A stretch of DNA of 64,000 nucleotides, taken from contig NZ_VUNB01000003.1 of assembly GCF_009695865.1 (NCBI RefSeq), positions 1-64,000 of the forward strand, read 5' to 3'. The translations under genes were made by a program, and so were the position numbers. Numbering within the stretch: the stretch's first letter is position 1; each line of letters begins with the position of its first letter. The stretch is from Allobaileyella intestinalis (GTDB taxonomy: Bacteria > Bacillota > Clostridia > Peptostreptococcales > Anaerovoracaceae). Below the pieces are notes generated by a model that did not search any database, was not told the DNA's origin, and worked only from the letters and a program-made list of their open reading frames with translations. This document shows, in pieces, positions 26,032 to 35,090 of this stretch.

Positions 26032-27753
26032 CTACTCTCCAAAGAGCTCCTGTGTTTCCTTCAACTTCGCATAGACGCCGTTCTTTTCCAGAAGTTCTTT
26101 TTCAGTGCCCATCTCCTGGATGTGGCCTTTTTCGATAACCACGATTCTGTCGGCATTCTTAACGGTAGACAGCCGGTGGGCAATAACGAAAGAGGTCCTG
26201 CCCTTCATGAGCTGGTCAAACCTCTTCTGGATGTTCTGCTCGGTAACCGTATCCAGAGCCGATGTGGCCTCGTCCAGAATCAGGATCTTAGGATCTTTCA
26301 GGAATATCCTGGCAATGGCTATTCTCTGCCTCTGGCCACCGGACAGCCGGGCTCCCCGCTCGCCTACGTATGTCTGGAAGCCCTCTTCCATTTCCATGAT
26401 GTCATCGTAGATTTCAGCCTCTCTGGCCGCCATGACCACTGCTTCGTCGGAAGCCTCCGGACAGCCGTAGCGGATGTTTTCCATGATGGTATCCGGGAAA
26501 ATAAAAACGTCCTGCTGGACGATTCCGATGGCCCTGCGGAGAGAGTCTTTTGTGGCGTCCCGGATGTCCATGCCGTCGATCTTTATGTCTCCGCCGGTTA
26601 CGTCATAGAACCTTGGAATGAGCTGGCACAAGGTGGTTTTGCCGCCACCGGTGGTGCCAACCACTGCGGTAACCTCTCCCCCTGTAACGTGGAGGTCAAT
26701 GTCCGACAGTACCTTCTGCCCGTTCTGGTAGGCGAAGGAAACGTGATCAAAATCGATTTTTCCGTCAGTGACAACGAGAGACCGGGCATCATCTTTCTCT
26801 ATGACCGTAGGCTCCACAGCCATGAGCTCGGAAAATCTCTGAAGGCCCGCATATCCTCCTGCGAAGATCTCGGCAAACTGGGCCAGCTTCCTCACAGGTG
26901 TGACGAAGGCGGAAACGTACAACGTGAAAGTAATAAGGTCGATGTAATTCAGCTCATCCTTCATGATCAGGTAACCGCCGAAGGCTATGACTACTACAGG
27001 CATTATACCCATGAAAAATTCCTGGTAAGCGTTGAACAGGCCCATGGCCTTGTAAAAGTCTTTTTTGGAATTTCTGTAGCCGCTGTTCACGTTATCGAAC
27101 CTTTCCCTCTCCACGTTCTCATTGGCAAAGGCCTTGGAGGTCTTAGTTCCGGAAAGGCTTGACTCGATGTCGGAGTTGATGGAGGCCAGTCTTACCTTCA
27201 CGTTTTTTGAGGTGGTAGAGAGATTTGTCCTCTGCTTCATTATTATTCCGATGAATATTGGAAGGAGAATGAACACCACCAGGGCCAGCCGCCATTCGAT
27301 GGTGAACATCATGATGAGGGCTCCAACTATGGTAAGGGTGGAAATCAGCAGGTCCTCCGGGCCGTGGTGGGCCAGCTCCGTTATTTCAAAAAGGTCTCCT
27401 GTAAGCCTGCTCATCAGGCTTCCTGTGCGGTTTCTGTCGTAAAAGTCGAAGTCCAGCTGCTGCAGGTGCCGGAAAAGGTCGGCTCGCATGTCGGTCTCCA
27501 CCCGAATACCGAAGGTGTGTCCCCAGTAGGTCATCACGTAGTAGCAGAGAGCCCTGAGTAAATAGGCCACTGCAACGATGGTCATCACAGTGAAGAATGT
27601 CTGGAAGGCCTTGTTTGGCAGCATGTCGTACATGGCCTTCCTGGATATTACCGGGAAAGACAACTCGATGAGAGAGGCCAGCACGGCGCATACCATGTCC
27701 AGGAAGAACAGCTTCCTGTGGGGTTTGAAATATCTGATAAGTGTTTTTATCAT
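26032..27753 (-). CDS. ABC exporter half-transporter (membrane domain fused to ATPase)
   Basis: 573 residues if started at the ATG at 27753, which has AAAGGA about eleven bases upstream and gives the natural N-terminus MIKTLIRYFKPHRKLF; the frame itself is open 16 codons further. Six membrane helices (residues 15-310) precede an ATPase with Walker A GTTGGGKTT, signature LSGGQRQR and Walker B ILILDEATSALD. Such half-transporters act as dimers and export drugs, lipids or peptides. Only one is present here, with no partner or regulator nearby, so a homodimer is likely. Substrate unknown. Confidence 0.92.
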   Translation of the reverse strand: MIKTLIRYFKPHRKLFFLDMVCAVLASLIELSFPVISRKAMYDMLPNKAFQTFFTVMTIVAVAYLLRALCYYVMTYWGHTFGIRVETDMRADLFRHLQQLDFDFYDRNRTGSLMSRLTGDLFEITELAHHGPEDLLISTLTIVGALIMMFTIEWRLALVVFILLPIFIGIIMKQRTNLSTTSKNVKVRLASINSDIESSLSGTKTSKAFANENVERERFDNVNSGYRNSKKDFYKAMGLFNAYQEFFMGIMPVVVIAFGGYLIMKDELNYIDLITFTLYVSAFVTPVRKLAQFAEIFAGGYAGLQRFSELMAVEPTVIEKDDARSLVVTDGKIDFDHVSFAYQNGQKVLSDIDLHVTGGEVTAVVGTTGGGKTTLCQLIPRFYDVTGGDIKIDGMDIRDATKDSLRRAIGIVQQDVFIFPDTIMENIRYGCPEASDEAVVMAAREAEIYDDIMEMEEGFQTYVGERGARLSGGQRQRIAIARIFLKDPKILILDEATSALDTVTEQNIQKRFDQLMKGRTSFVIAHRLSTVKNADRIVVIEKGHIQEMGTEKELLEKNGVYAKLKETQELFGE

Positions 27754-27825
27754 ATTATGAGAAATCCTTTCATTGCACTTTGTGTCCGGATATTCTACCA
27801 CAGATTGCCGGGGTTTTACTGCACC

Positions 27826-27863
27826 AAAAAAGCAGAGCAGGTTTTCATCAGCCCTGTTCTGCT
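27826..27863 (-). terminator. Terminator of the BrnQ gene
   Basis: AGCAGAGCAGG (27831-27841) pairs with CCTGTTCTGCT (27853-27863) with one mismatch, followed on the minus strand by a T-run (27826-27830), 84 bp after the stop codon. Confidence 0.85.
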
Positions 27864-27946
27864 TCTTTTATTCTGATGTTCTTTGTTCGTTCTGAATATT
27901 TTGCGGAGGAATTTCAAAATATTCAGGAGGCATTCAGATAGTCAGA

Positions 27947-29302
27947 TTAGTTATCACTCTCTGCCTGAGTGTTCTCATCCATGCTTTCTCTGATCTTCTC
28001 GCCCACAACTTCCATCTTGTCAGATTTTCTGATAAATGCGCCAATGATGCATCCCACAAGAGCCGGGACGATCCATCCCAGTCCGTCTGCAGCGAAAGGC
28101 ATTTTCCCAATAAAATCAGAAAGACCTCCCATTGGCAGGTTGCCCATCAGGCTGGCGGCCAGTGCGAAATATGCTCCAACACCTGCGACCATGTTGTTTG
28201 TTACAACTCTGTCCAGCAGTGCGAATACCACCAGTACGATCATTGGCGGATACAGGATTCCCAGAATCGGTCCGGCCAGCTTGATTATATTGGTCAGTCC
28301 GAAGTTTGAGAGGGCGTAGCTCATGACGATAACGGTGATAACGGTCTTCTTGTACTGAAGCTTGCCGTTGGAAAGGGTCTGGAAGTAATCTCCCACAACG
28401 GATGAGAGTCCGATGGATGTGGTGAGGCAGGCCATGAGCACGATTATTGTCAGGGCTATTGCTCCCATGCTTCCCAGGAGTTTGTCTGTGATGAACATAA
28501 GGAGTGGTGCCTGGTCAAGGCCTTCAGCACCGGCTACGCCGGAAACTGTAGCACCCAGGTATGTCAGTCCTCCGTATACCAGTGCCAGAAGTGTTCCGGA
28601 GATAAGTGCGGATCCTGCAACTGTGTCTCTTATGTCTTCCTTGCTGGTGAATCCATAGGCAGCGGCTGCTGTAATCATCATCAGTGCCTGTGGAACTCCG
28701 CCGATACCGTCCAGAGTCTGGTAACCGTTTACAATTCCTGCATTCAGAGGTTTTGCTCCGTCGACTACTGATGCTGTGTCAATAGGATGTATGATTCCTG
28801 AAATTATGAGAAGCACCATGACTGCCAGAAGAATTGGAGTCAGGTAATTTCCGATAATATCTACCACCTTGGCCGGTCTGATTACCAGAAGCAGTGAAAT
28901 TCCGTAGAAAATCAGGCCGAAGAGCCAGAGAGGCAGTCCAGGAATCAGCTCCTTGATGCCCATTTCATAAGTAGTTGCGGCTGTTCGCGGAATGGCGATC
29001 AGAGGTCCAAGGCAGACGATAATGGCTGTGACCATAATCTTGCCGGGGATCTTTCCCATCTTCTCAGTAACGCCGTCCATGGTTCCCTTCTTGTTGGCCA
29101 CTACTGAAATGATAGCTGCTACAGCCAGACCAACATCCATCAGGAAGAATCCGATAAATCCGATGAACCAGCTGGAGCCGGTGTCCCTGCCCAGGAACGG
29201 AGGGAATATCAGATTTCCAGCTCCGAACTGAGTGGCAAAGAGAGCCAGGCCCATAATAATGATTGCAGATCGCTTGCTCCGTGTCTTACCATTCTTTTGC
29301 AT
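27947..29302 (-). CDS. brnQ: Branched-chain amino acid:cation symporter
   Basis: A 451-residue LIVCS-family importer of leucine, isoleucine and valine with about twelve membrane spans. FATQFGAGNLIFPPFLGRDTG near the N-terminus is the family signature, followed by PRTAATTYEMG. The tail after residue 430 is short and acidic. The ATG at 29302 has AAAGG about eleven bases upstream; a better-formed AAGGAGG lies near 29350 in front of a nine-codon GTG-started frame, which may be chance. Three TTAAC elements at 29395-29418 stand in the upstream region. No T-box is visible. Confidence 0.92.
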   Translation of the reverse strand: MQKNGKTRSKRSAIIIMGLALFATQFGAGNLIFPPFLGRDTGSSWFIGFIGFFLMDVGLAVAAIISVVANKKGTMDGVTEKMGKIPGKIMVTAIIVCLGPLIAIPRTAATTYEMGIKELIPGLPLWLFGLIFYGISLLLVIRPAKVVDIIGNYLTPILLAVMVLLIISGIIHPIDTASVVDGAKPLNAGIVNGYQTLDGIGGVPQALMMITAAAAYGFTSKEDIRDTVAGSALISGTLLALVYGGLTYLGATVSGVAGAEGLDQAPLLMFITDKLLGSMGAIALTIIVLMACLTTSIGLSSVVGDYFQTLSNGKLQYKKTVITVIVMSYALSNFGLTNIIKLAGPILGILYPPMIVLVVFALLDRVVTNNMVAGVGAYFALAASLMGNLPMGGLSDFIGKMPFAADGLGWIVPALVGCIIGAFIRKSDKMEVVGEKIRESMDENTQAESDN

Positions 29303-29475
29303 AATTCAATTTAACCTTTCATCAATGTCTCTCACAGATCCCATCCTCCTTTTTCTTTGGATCAGTGGAGGCCACCAAAAGGAATGATAACAAATTAACG
29401 ATATGTTAACACATTAACAATATACCAGCAAGGGCTCCCCTGGAAATCGTTGGCCGTATATTGTATTTTTTATGC

Positions 29476-29509
29476 AAAAGGCTCCCGGTAATAAAACCGG
29501 AAGCCTTTT
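29476..29509 (-). terminator. Terminator of tRNA-Thr
   Basis: AAAAGGCTCCCGGT / ACCGGAAGCCTTTT stem (29476-29509) with one mismatch and an AT-rich loop, 4 bp beyond the tRNA 3' end on the minus strand, with its own T-run. It is symmetrical enough to act in both directions. Confidence 0.85.
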
Positions 29510-29513
29510 GTTC

Positions 29514-29588
29514 TGGAGCTGCTGGTGGGAATCGAACCCACAACCGCGGCGTTACGAATGCCGAGCTCTGCCATTGAGCCACAGCAGC
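29514..29588 (-). tRNA. tRNA-Thr(CGT)
   Basis: A 75-nt cloverleaf on the minus strand with encoded CCA. Acceptor GCTGCTG/CAGCAGC, D stem GCTC/GAGC, anticodon loop TTCGTAA with anticodon CGT (reads ACG), five-base variable loop, T stem GTGGG/CCCAC around TTCGATT. G1-C72 and C2-G71 agree with threonine identity. The last anticodon-stem pair is an A31-C39 mismatch. It has its own promoter and terminator. Confidence 0.93.
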
Positions 29589-29617
29589 ACAGCTGTTTAG
29601 TTTGTACTAGCTTTTGT

Positions 29618-29646
29618 ATTGTATACTACAGAAGGCGGTTTTTCAA
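29618..29646 (-). promoter_or_regulatory. Promoter of tRNA-Thr
   Basis: Minus strand TTGAAA (29641-29646), 17 bp, TACAAT (29618-29623), about 30 bp before the tRNA 5' end. It overlaps the upstream region of the divergent rightward CDF gene; no clear promoter is seen for that gene between 29647 and 29758. Confidence 0.7.
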
Positions 29647-29758
29647 GGCAATGTTTCATTGGCCCAGTGCCGCAAAACCCGGAAATGTGATATATTTTAT
29701 TTGATTTTATTTTTCCATACAGCAATAAACCAGGCGCACAAGGAGAAAGGAGGAACCT

Positions 29759-30682
29759 ATGGCCGCCAATCACAAACTCAAAGAGCAAGACGAGCGCCGG
29801 GCCATCCGGTTATCCACCTCACTAGGCGTTCTCGTGGCAATTGCCGAAATCATCATGTATTTCATCACGAGCTCTCAGGCAATCCTTATTGACAGCATTT
29901 ACGACGGCATGGACGTAGTAATTCTGGTGCTATATCAGATCCTCCTGCCCCTGCTGTACAAGCCTGTAAGCGAAAAAATCCCCTACGGTTACGCCCAGGT
30001 GGAATCCCTTTTCATCCTTGTAAAAGGTTCTATCCTCATTATCGTCACCCTTCTTGTTATTTACAACAACGTGCGGCTGATCCTGAAAGGCGGCGCGTCA
30101 CTGGACACCGGCCTGATTCTGGACTACGAATTTGGCCTGACTATTTTCTGTCTCTTCGGTTACATACTGATGCGGTACATGGGCAGGAAGATGAACACCC
30201 CTATGATCAGGGTGGAGCTGATCACCTGGAAAATAGACGTTTTCCTGAGCTTAGGCGCCTTCCTGGGCTTCGGGCTGGCCATTCCTTTTACAAAGTACCA
30301 CATTCTGGAGTGGACCATTCCTTACATCGACTCGGTTATTTCATGTATAATTGCAGCTCTCATGCTTCCGGAACCGGTCAGGGCCTTCGTCAAGGCCATC
30401 AGAGAGCTGGTGCTCATGGCTCCTTCCGAAAAAAAGCTGGAGGAGATTCGCAGTCTTGCGGGGCAGGTGCTGGAAAACTATCCATACGAAGTAGATTTTG
30501 TAGACGCAGTTCGGACGGGCAGAAAACTCTGGATAGACTTTTATGTCACAACAGAAAGCAACATAATGGATATCCGGCAGCTGAAAAAAGCCACAATGGA
30601 ACTGAAAGAACTTCTTTCAAAGCACTATGACGGAGTCTACGTAGATCTTATTCCAGACATAACACCGGAGAAAGATTCTTAA
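29759..30682 (+). CDS. Cation diffusion facilitator-family transporter, non-canonical metal site
   Basis: A 307-residue CDF-type protein: six membrane helices (residues 18-215) and a C-terminal cytosolic domain of about 85 residues. Classical members bind metal in the membrane with D-x3-D in helix 2 and H-x3-D in helix 5. Helix 2 here has D45 and D49 (DSIYD), but in helix 5 the His is replaced by Thr156 before Asp160 (TWKID), and the PYG-H motif after helix 2 reads PYGYAQVESLF. Metal choice may thus differ, or it may carry another cation. It precedes mgtE, another divalent-cation gene, on the same strand. AAAGGAGG is seven bases before the ATG. Confidence 0.82.
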   Translation: MAANHKLKEQDERRAIRLSTSLGVLVAIAEIIMYFITSSQAILIDSIYDGMDVVILVLYQILLPLLYKPVSEKIPYGYAQVESLFILVKGSILIIVTLLVIYNNVRLILKGGASLDTGLILDYEFGLTIFCLFGYILMRYMGRKMNTPMIRVELITWKIDVFLSLGAFLGFGLAIPFTKYHILEWTIPYIDSVISCIIAALMLPEPVRAFVKAIRELVLMAPSEKKLEEIRSLAGQVLENYPYEVDFVDAVRTGRKLWIDFYVTTESNIMDIRQLKKATMELKELLSKHYDGVYVDLIPDITPEKDS

Positions 30683-30694
30683 CGAAGATTTTAA

Positions 30695-30723
30695 TTGAAA
30701 AAATTTTTTTAATATTCTAATAT
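30695..30723 (+). promoter_or_regulatory. Promoter of the mgtE leader transcript
   Basis: TTGAAA (30695-30700), 17 bp, TAATAT (30718-30723), just after the CDF stop codon. It would give a leader of about 320 nt before mgtE. Between the promoter and the small ORF lies a CTGGCC/GGCCAG stem-loop (30825-30844). Confidence 0.65.
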
Positions 30724-30879
30724 AAGTGTGGATTGTTGTGGATCACGACAATTATTTCTCATGGAATTATTGCCTCTCCACGGACATTCAACGGACTTTC
30801 CATAAATCAAGTCAATTTTACATGCTGGCCGGCTATGAGGCCAGTTCTTCTAATCATTTCAAAGAAAAGGAGGTAACCC

Positions 30880-30969
30880 ATGGACGGAGACAGTCACGGT
30901 CGAATATCGCATAAGGGCATGGCAGACCAGGCTGACTGCGTTCAGGCGGATGCCTTTCTCTACCATTAA
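30880..30969 (+). CDS. 29-residue leader ORF upstream of mgtE
   Basis: A 29-codon frame, beginning MDGDSHGRISHKGM and ending AFLYH. It has AAGGAGG six bases before its ATG, a stronger ribosome-binding site than most genes here. It is rich in Asp (five) and His (three), lacks any membrane segment and matches no family I know. Its stop codon lies 25 nt before the anti-Shine-Dalgarno arm of the hairpin that covers the mgtE start. A regulatory role of its translation in mgtE expression is an inference from this layout. The antisense strand also has an open frame here, but with no ribosome-binding site. Confidence 0.6.
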   Translation: MDGDSHGRISHKGMADQADCVQADAFLYH

Positions 30970-30994
30970 TTTCAAATAGCCCGGACCACCTCTG

Positions 30995-31045
30995 TCTCCT
31001 TCAAGCAACAGTGCCTTTTTGGCATTCCCATAATTTTGAAGGAGA
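30995..31045 (+). promoter_or_regulatory. Hairpin that sequesters the mgtE ribosome-binding site
   Basis: TCTCCTTCAA (30995-31004) and TTGAAGGAGA (31036-31045) are perfect 10-bp complements; the second arm contains the mgtE Shine-Dalgarno GGAG, six to seven bases before the ATG at 31052. A short GTGCC/GGCAT hairpin (31011-31025) nests inside. When folded, mgtE translation should be blocked. Confidence 0.7.
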
Positions 31046-31051
31046 ATCACA

Positions 31052-32407
31052 ATGGAAAAAATCAACACCGAAGTAATTGAAAAGCTGCGCTGTCTCATTG
31101 CAGATTCTGACCCTCAGGCAATTTACGATTTTATCGATCATTACCAGCCTATTGATTTCGCCGAAATCGTAGAAGAGCTGGACGACGTTGAAATCTCCAG
31201 CCTGGTCAGGCTTCTTGATGACAACCGGCTTGCATCTCTGATGGAAGAATCAGATGATGATGAAAGAATACGGATTGCGCGTACCCTGGACAACCGGCGG
31301 CTCATGACGGCATTCGAGTACATGCAGAAGGACGACATAGTAGATATGCTGGGAGATTTTCCTATTCTGCGGAGAAAAGAAGTGCTGCGGCTCATGAAGT
31401 CTTCGGACCAGACCATCATCAACAAGCTGCTTAATTATCCCGAAGATTCTGCCGGCGGCCTGATGACCACAGACTACATCGCCCTTCACGACGACCTGAC
31501 TGTGGAAGACGCCCTGGATGTGATCCGGCGCACAGGTCCCAAAACCGATTTGATCCAGACTATTTTTGTCATTGACGACAAGCGGAAACTAATCGGCACA
31601 GTAAGTCTGAAGTCCCTTCTTGTGGCTTCAAAAACTTCCCTGATCAGAGCCCTGATGGACGACCAGGTTCTTTCCGTAAATCCGGAAACCGATCAGGAAG
31701 AAGCGGCCCGCATCGTTGCAAGGTACGACCTGGACGTAATCCCCGTAGTCAGCAGATCCAACCAGATTCTGGGCATTATTACCGTAGACGATATCATCGA
31801 CGTTATCATAGAAGAATACAACGAAGACATGCTCCAGCTGGCCGGCGTAAACGTAGAGGAAAAGCTGGATTCCACCTGGCGGGAGTCTCTCCGCATGCGG
31901 CTTCCCTGGCTTCTCATCAATCTGGTAACCGCATTTCTGGCGTCCTTCGTCGTAAACCTTTTCCAGAACACCATTCAGCAGGTAGTTGCCCTGTCTGCTG
32001 TAATGACCATAATCAGCGGCATGGGAGGAAACGCAGGTACCCAGACCATGTCCATACTTGTCCGAACCCTTTCTCAGAAGGATCTGAGATGGCGGGATGC
32101 CCTGCCCCACCTTCTGAAAGAAATTGTTGTAGGAGTTCTGGACGGGGCTTCCTGCGGAGCTGTTACAGCAGTGGTAGTCTGGTTCATGTACCACAACCTG
32201 TACCTGTGTCTCATAGTGGTTCTTGCCATGATCGGGAATCTTTTTGTATCAGCAGTCTTCGGCTTCCTTGTTCCGGTCATACTGAAGCGGTGCAATCAGG
32301 ATCCGGCAGTGGCCTCATCAATTTTCGTGACCACTGCCACCGACACCCTGGGATTCTTTATTTTCCTGGGGCTGGCCACTTTGATGATGCCTTACCTGCT
32401 CCGCTGA
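31052..32407 (+). CDS. mgtE: Magnesium transporter MgtE
   Basis: A 451-residue Mg2+ channel/transporter. In order: the N-terminal helical superhelix domain (residues 1-125), two CBS domains (about 130-255) that sense cytosolic Mg2+, a connecting helix, and five membrane helices (about 280-450) with the pore segment around ISGMGGNAGTQTMSILVR, the family signature. In known homologues the dimer closes when cytosolic Mg2+ is high. The gene has an unusual leader with a small ORF and a stem masking its ribosome-binding site, so expression is probably controlled at translation. Confidence 0.95.
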   Translation: MEKINTEVIEKLRCLIADSDPQAIYDFIDHYQPIDFAEIVEELDDVEISSLVRLLDDNRLASLMEESDDDERIRIARTLDNRRLMTAFEYMQKDDIVDMLGDFPILRRKEVLRLMKSSDQTIINKLLNYPEDSAGGLMTTDYIALHDDLTVEDALDVIRRTGPKTDLIQTIFVIDDKRKLIGTVSLKSLLVASKTSLIRALMDDQVLSVNPETDQEEAARIVARYDLDVIPVVSRSNQILGIITVDDIIDVIIEEYNEDMLQLAGVNVEEKLDSTWRESLRMRLPWLLINLVTAFLASFVVNLFQNTIQQVVALSAVMTIISGMGGNAGTQTMSILVRTLSQKDLRWRDALPHLLKEIVVGVLDGASCGAVTAVVVWFMYHNLYLCLIVVLAMIGNLFVSAVFGFLVPVILKRCNQDPAVASSIFVTTATDTLGFFIFLGLATLMMPYLLR

Positions 32408-32534
32408 TCCGGGAGGCAACTTCCAGGTTTCAGAGTATCTTTTCATAATCACCACTTTGTGAAAAAGACCTTCCTTCCTGATTGTGTTATACTGTAGCGG
32501 TTTAACGAAGGGTATCAGGAAGGGAGTTTTTTTG

Positions 32535-33194
32535 ATGTTAAAACTGTTCAAAATTATTTTCAAAGGAATACTGCTGGTACTGGCAGCCACTGTGCTGCTC
32601 AATGCAGCGGTTCTCCTGACAGGATATTTGAACATGGACAGTGAATATTCTCCGGAGTCTTCGGGGAAAAATCCGGATTGCATTCTGGTTCTGGGTGCGG
32701 CGGTGCGGCCAGACGGAACTCCAAGCAAGGCCCTCCAGGCCCGTCTGGACACAGGAATCCGCCTGTACAAGGCCGGAGCCGCCAAAAAACTTCTTCTTTC
32801 AGGTGACAACGGCCAGACCAACTACAACGAAGTGGAATCAATGAAGGACTACGTTCTCGCTGCAGGAGTGCCTTCTGAGGATATTTTCCTGGACCACGCA
32901 GGATTCTCCACATACGAAAGCATGTACAGAGCAAGAGACGTTTTCAAGGTGAAAAATCCTATTATAGTCACTCAGAAGTATCACGAATACCGGGCTTTGT
33001 TTACCGCCCGCATGCTGGGTCTTCACCCCATTGGAGTTCCATGCAGCACTTCCACCATCAGTAAGTCCAGTGACCAGAATGTCAGAGAATACCTGGCCAG
33101 GTGCAAGGCCGTATTCCAGTGTATTGCAAAGCCAAAACCTACTTTCCTGGGCAGCGCCATTCCAATTTCAGGAAACGGCACAGCCAGCTGGTAG
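32535..33194 (+). CDS. YdcF/SanA/ElyC-like membrane-anchored protein (DUF218)
   Basis: About 219 residues when started at the ATG at 32535, which has AGGAAGGGAG upstream. An N-terminal membrane segment (residues 3-28) anchors a DUF218 domain facing outward: PDCILVLGAAVRPDGTPSKAL, AKKLLLSGDNGQTNYNE, and IIVTQKYHEYRALFTARMLG are the conserved blocks. Relatives (SanA, ElyC, YdcF) affect envelope integrity and vancomycin sensitivity; the reaction is not settled. An extended -10 (TGTTATACT, 32485-32493) precedes it and a terminator follows, so it is probably a single gene. Confidence 0.87.
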   Translation: MLKLFKIIFKGILLVLAATVLLNAAVLLTGYLNMDSEYSPESSGKNPDCILVLGAAVRPDGTPSKALQARLDTGIRLYKAGAAKKLLLSGDNGQTNYNEVESMKDYVLAAGVPSEDIFLDHAGFSTYESMYRARDVFKVKNPIIVTQKYHEYRALFTARMLGLHPIGVPCSTSTISKSSDQNVREYLARCKAVFQCIAKPKPTFLGSAIPISGNGTASW

Positions 33195-33221
33195 GCTTTA
33201 AGAGGGATAAGGGAGAATCTC

Positions 33222-33273
33222 CCGGGCTGTGGCATTTCATTTTTTTAAATGCCACGGCCCGGATTTTATTTTT
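33222..33273 (+). terminator. Terminator after the DUF218 gene
   Basis: CCGGGC..GTGGCATTT pairs with AATGCCAC..GCCCGG (33222-33262) and is followed by ATTTTATTTTT. Strong intrinsic terminator, separating the gene from pyrG. Confidence 0.9.
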
Positions 33274-33364
33274 CCAATTGTATCGGCCTTCTTACGGGTA
33301 TAAAATAAACGATGATTTTTTTATATAAGTACAGCTTTTGATTTCGGGGTTCAAGGGGGGATCT

Positions 33365-35008
33365 ATGAAAAAATATATTTTCGTTACCGGCGGTGTTATT
33401 TCAGGACTTGGTAAAGGCATTACCGCAGCTGCTCTGGGAAGGCTGCTGAAGTCCAGAGGCTACAAGGTTGTGAGCCAGAAGCTGGATCCGTACATCAATA
33501 TTGACCCTGGCACCATGAGCCCTTACCAGCACGGTGAGGTTTTCGTAACTGAAGACGGTGCAGAGACAGACCTGGACCTTGGCCACTATGAGCGTTTCAT
33601 AGACGAAGACCTGAACAAGTATTCAAACCTTACTACGGGAAAGGTTTACTGGAACATCCTTAACAAGGAAAGAGCCGGAGATTATCTGGGCAGCACCGTT
33701 CAGGTGATCCCTCACGTTACGGACGAGATCAAGAGTTTTGTATATACTGTAGGAATGACTACAGACGCTGACATCATCATCACAGAAATCGGCGGAACTA
33801 CGGGAGACATTGAGAGCCAGCCCTTCCTCGAGGCTGTCCGCCAGATTTCCATTGAGGTAGGCAGAGAGAACTGCATTTTCATTCACGTAACTCCGATTCT
33901 CTATGTTGCCAGCTCAGGGGAATACAAGTCTAAGCCTACACAGCACTCTGTAAAAGAGCTGAGAGGACTTGGCATCTCTCCTGACATCATAGTTCTCCGT
34001 ACCCCTAAGATGATGGACGACGACATTCTGGACAAGGTCTCCCTCTTCTGCAATGTAAAGAAGGACTGCGTCATTCAGAATCTGGATGTAGACCAGCTGT
34101 ACGAAGCCCCTGTAATGCTTGAAAAACAGCACTTCTCCGAGATCGTATGCAGAGAGCTGAACATTGAAGCCAGAACCCTGGAAATGGCCGGCTGGATGCA
34201 GATGCTGGACAGAATCCACAACAGAACAGGCAAGGTCACCATCGCCCTTATCGGAAAATACATTAAGCTCCACGACGCTTACCTTTCTGTGGCTGAGGCT
34301 CTCCGCCACGGAGGCTACGAAAACGGCGTAGATGTGGATATCAAATGGATAGAGTCTGAGGAACTGGAGGATAAAAACCAGATTGACCAGCTTCTGGGCG
34401 ATGTAGACGGCATTCTGGTGCCAGGAGGGTTCGGTTCCAGAGGTGTTGAAGGAAAAATTGCCGCAGGCACCTATGCCAGAACTCACGACATTCCGTACCT
34501 TGGCATCTGCCTTGGAATGCAGACAGCGGTAATTTCTTTTGCCAGAGACGTGCTGGGCCTCTCCGACGCAAACTCCGGAGAGTTTGACGAAAGGAGCCAG
34601 CACAGGGTCATCGACCTTATGCCTGACCAGGTTGGAAATATTCCAAAGGGCGGAACCATGCGTCTCGGCGCTTACCCGTGCTGGGTAAGGCCGGACAGCA
34701 TAATGGAGACAGCTTACAAAGATAGCGGAAAATCCTTTATCAGAGACGATGAGGAAGGCAGGCTGGTGATTGCTGAAAGGCACCGTCACAGATACGAGTT
34801 CAACAACGATTACAGAGAAGCTGTTGAAAAAGCCGGCATGAGAATTACCGGAACCTCTCCTGACAACAGACTGGTAGAAGCCGTGGAGATTCCTTCAAAC
34901 AGGTTCTTCGTAGCTGTTCAATACCACCCTGAGTTCAAATCCAGACCAAATGCAGCACACCCTCTATTCAGAGAGTTTGTAAAAGCAAGCAAAGAGACTG
35001 AGCGATAG
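33365..35008 (+). CDS. pyrG: CTP synthase
   Basis: Aminates UTP to CTP with glutamine and ATP. 547 residues when started at the ATG at 33365, preceded by GGGGGG five bases upstream; the frame is open nine codons earlier without a ribosome-binding site. The N-terminal synthetase has [17 protein letters not shown] (nucleotide loop) and the C-terminal class I glutaminase the triad in GICLGMQ and YHPEF. A single gene between two terminators. In many Firmicutes pyrG is attenuated by a C-run at the transcript start; the G-rich run before the ATG is not evidence for this. Confidence 0.97.
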   Translation: MKKYIFVTGGVISGLGKGITAAALGRLLKSRGYKVVSQKLDPYINIDPGTMSPYQHGEVFVTEDGAETDLDLGHYERFIDEDLNKYSNLTTGKVYWNILNKERAGDYLGSTVQVIPHVTDEIKSFVYTVGMTTDADIIITEIGGTTGDIESQPFLEAVRQISIEVGRENCIFIHVTPILYVASSGEYKSKPTQHSVKELRGLGISPDIIVLRTPKMMDDDILDKVSLFCNVKKDCVIQNLDVDQLYEAPVMLEKQHFSEIVCRELNIEARTLEMAGWMQMLDRIHNRTGKVTIALIGKYIKLHDAYLSVAEALRHGGYENGVDVDIKWIESEELEDKNQIDQLLGDVDGILVPGGFGSRGVEGKIAAGTYARTHDIPYLGICLGMQTAVISFARDVLGLSDANSGEFDERSQHRVIDLMPDQVGNIPKGGTMRLGAYPCWVRPDSIMETAYKDSGKSFIRDDEEGRLVIAERHRHRYEFNNDYREAVEKAGMRITGTSPDNRLVEAVEIPSNRFFVAVQYHPEFKSRPNAAHPLFREFVKASKETER

Positions 35009-35029
35009 GATAGAGTCACATGTGGAAAC

Positions 35030-35069
35030 AACCGCTCTGGCCATTGAATCTTCAATGGCTGGAGCGGTT
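35030..35069. terminator. Convergent terminator between pyrG and the activase cluster
   Basis: AACCGCTC (35030-35037) and GAGCGGTT (35062-35069) with inner GGCCATTG/CAATGGC pairing. It lies 22 bp after pyrG and 22 bp after the leftward gene's stop at 35091. T-runs are poor (GTTGTTG), so strength is uncertain; it can serve both directions. Confidence 0.6.
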
Positions 35070-35090
35070 GTTGTTGTTCAAACAAATCTG

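Noticed and set aside
30724-31051. M-box magnesium riboswitch upstream of mgtE
   Set aside because: The conserved M-box core segments do not appear; the leader instead has a small ORF and a Shine-Dalgarno-masking stem.
33914-34789. 291-codon leftward frame opposite pyrG
   Set aside because: Shadow of the conserved pyrG frame without domain or start signal.
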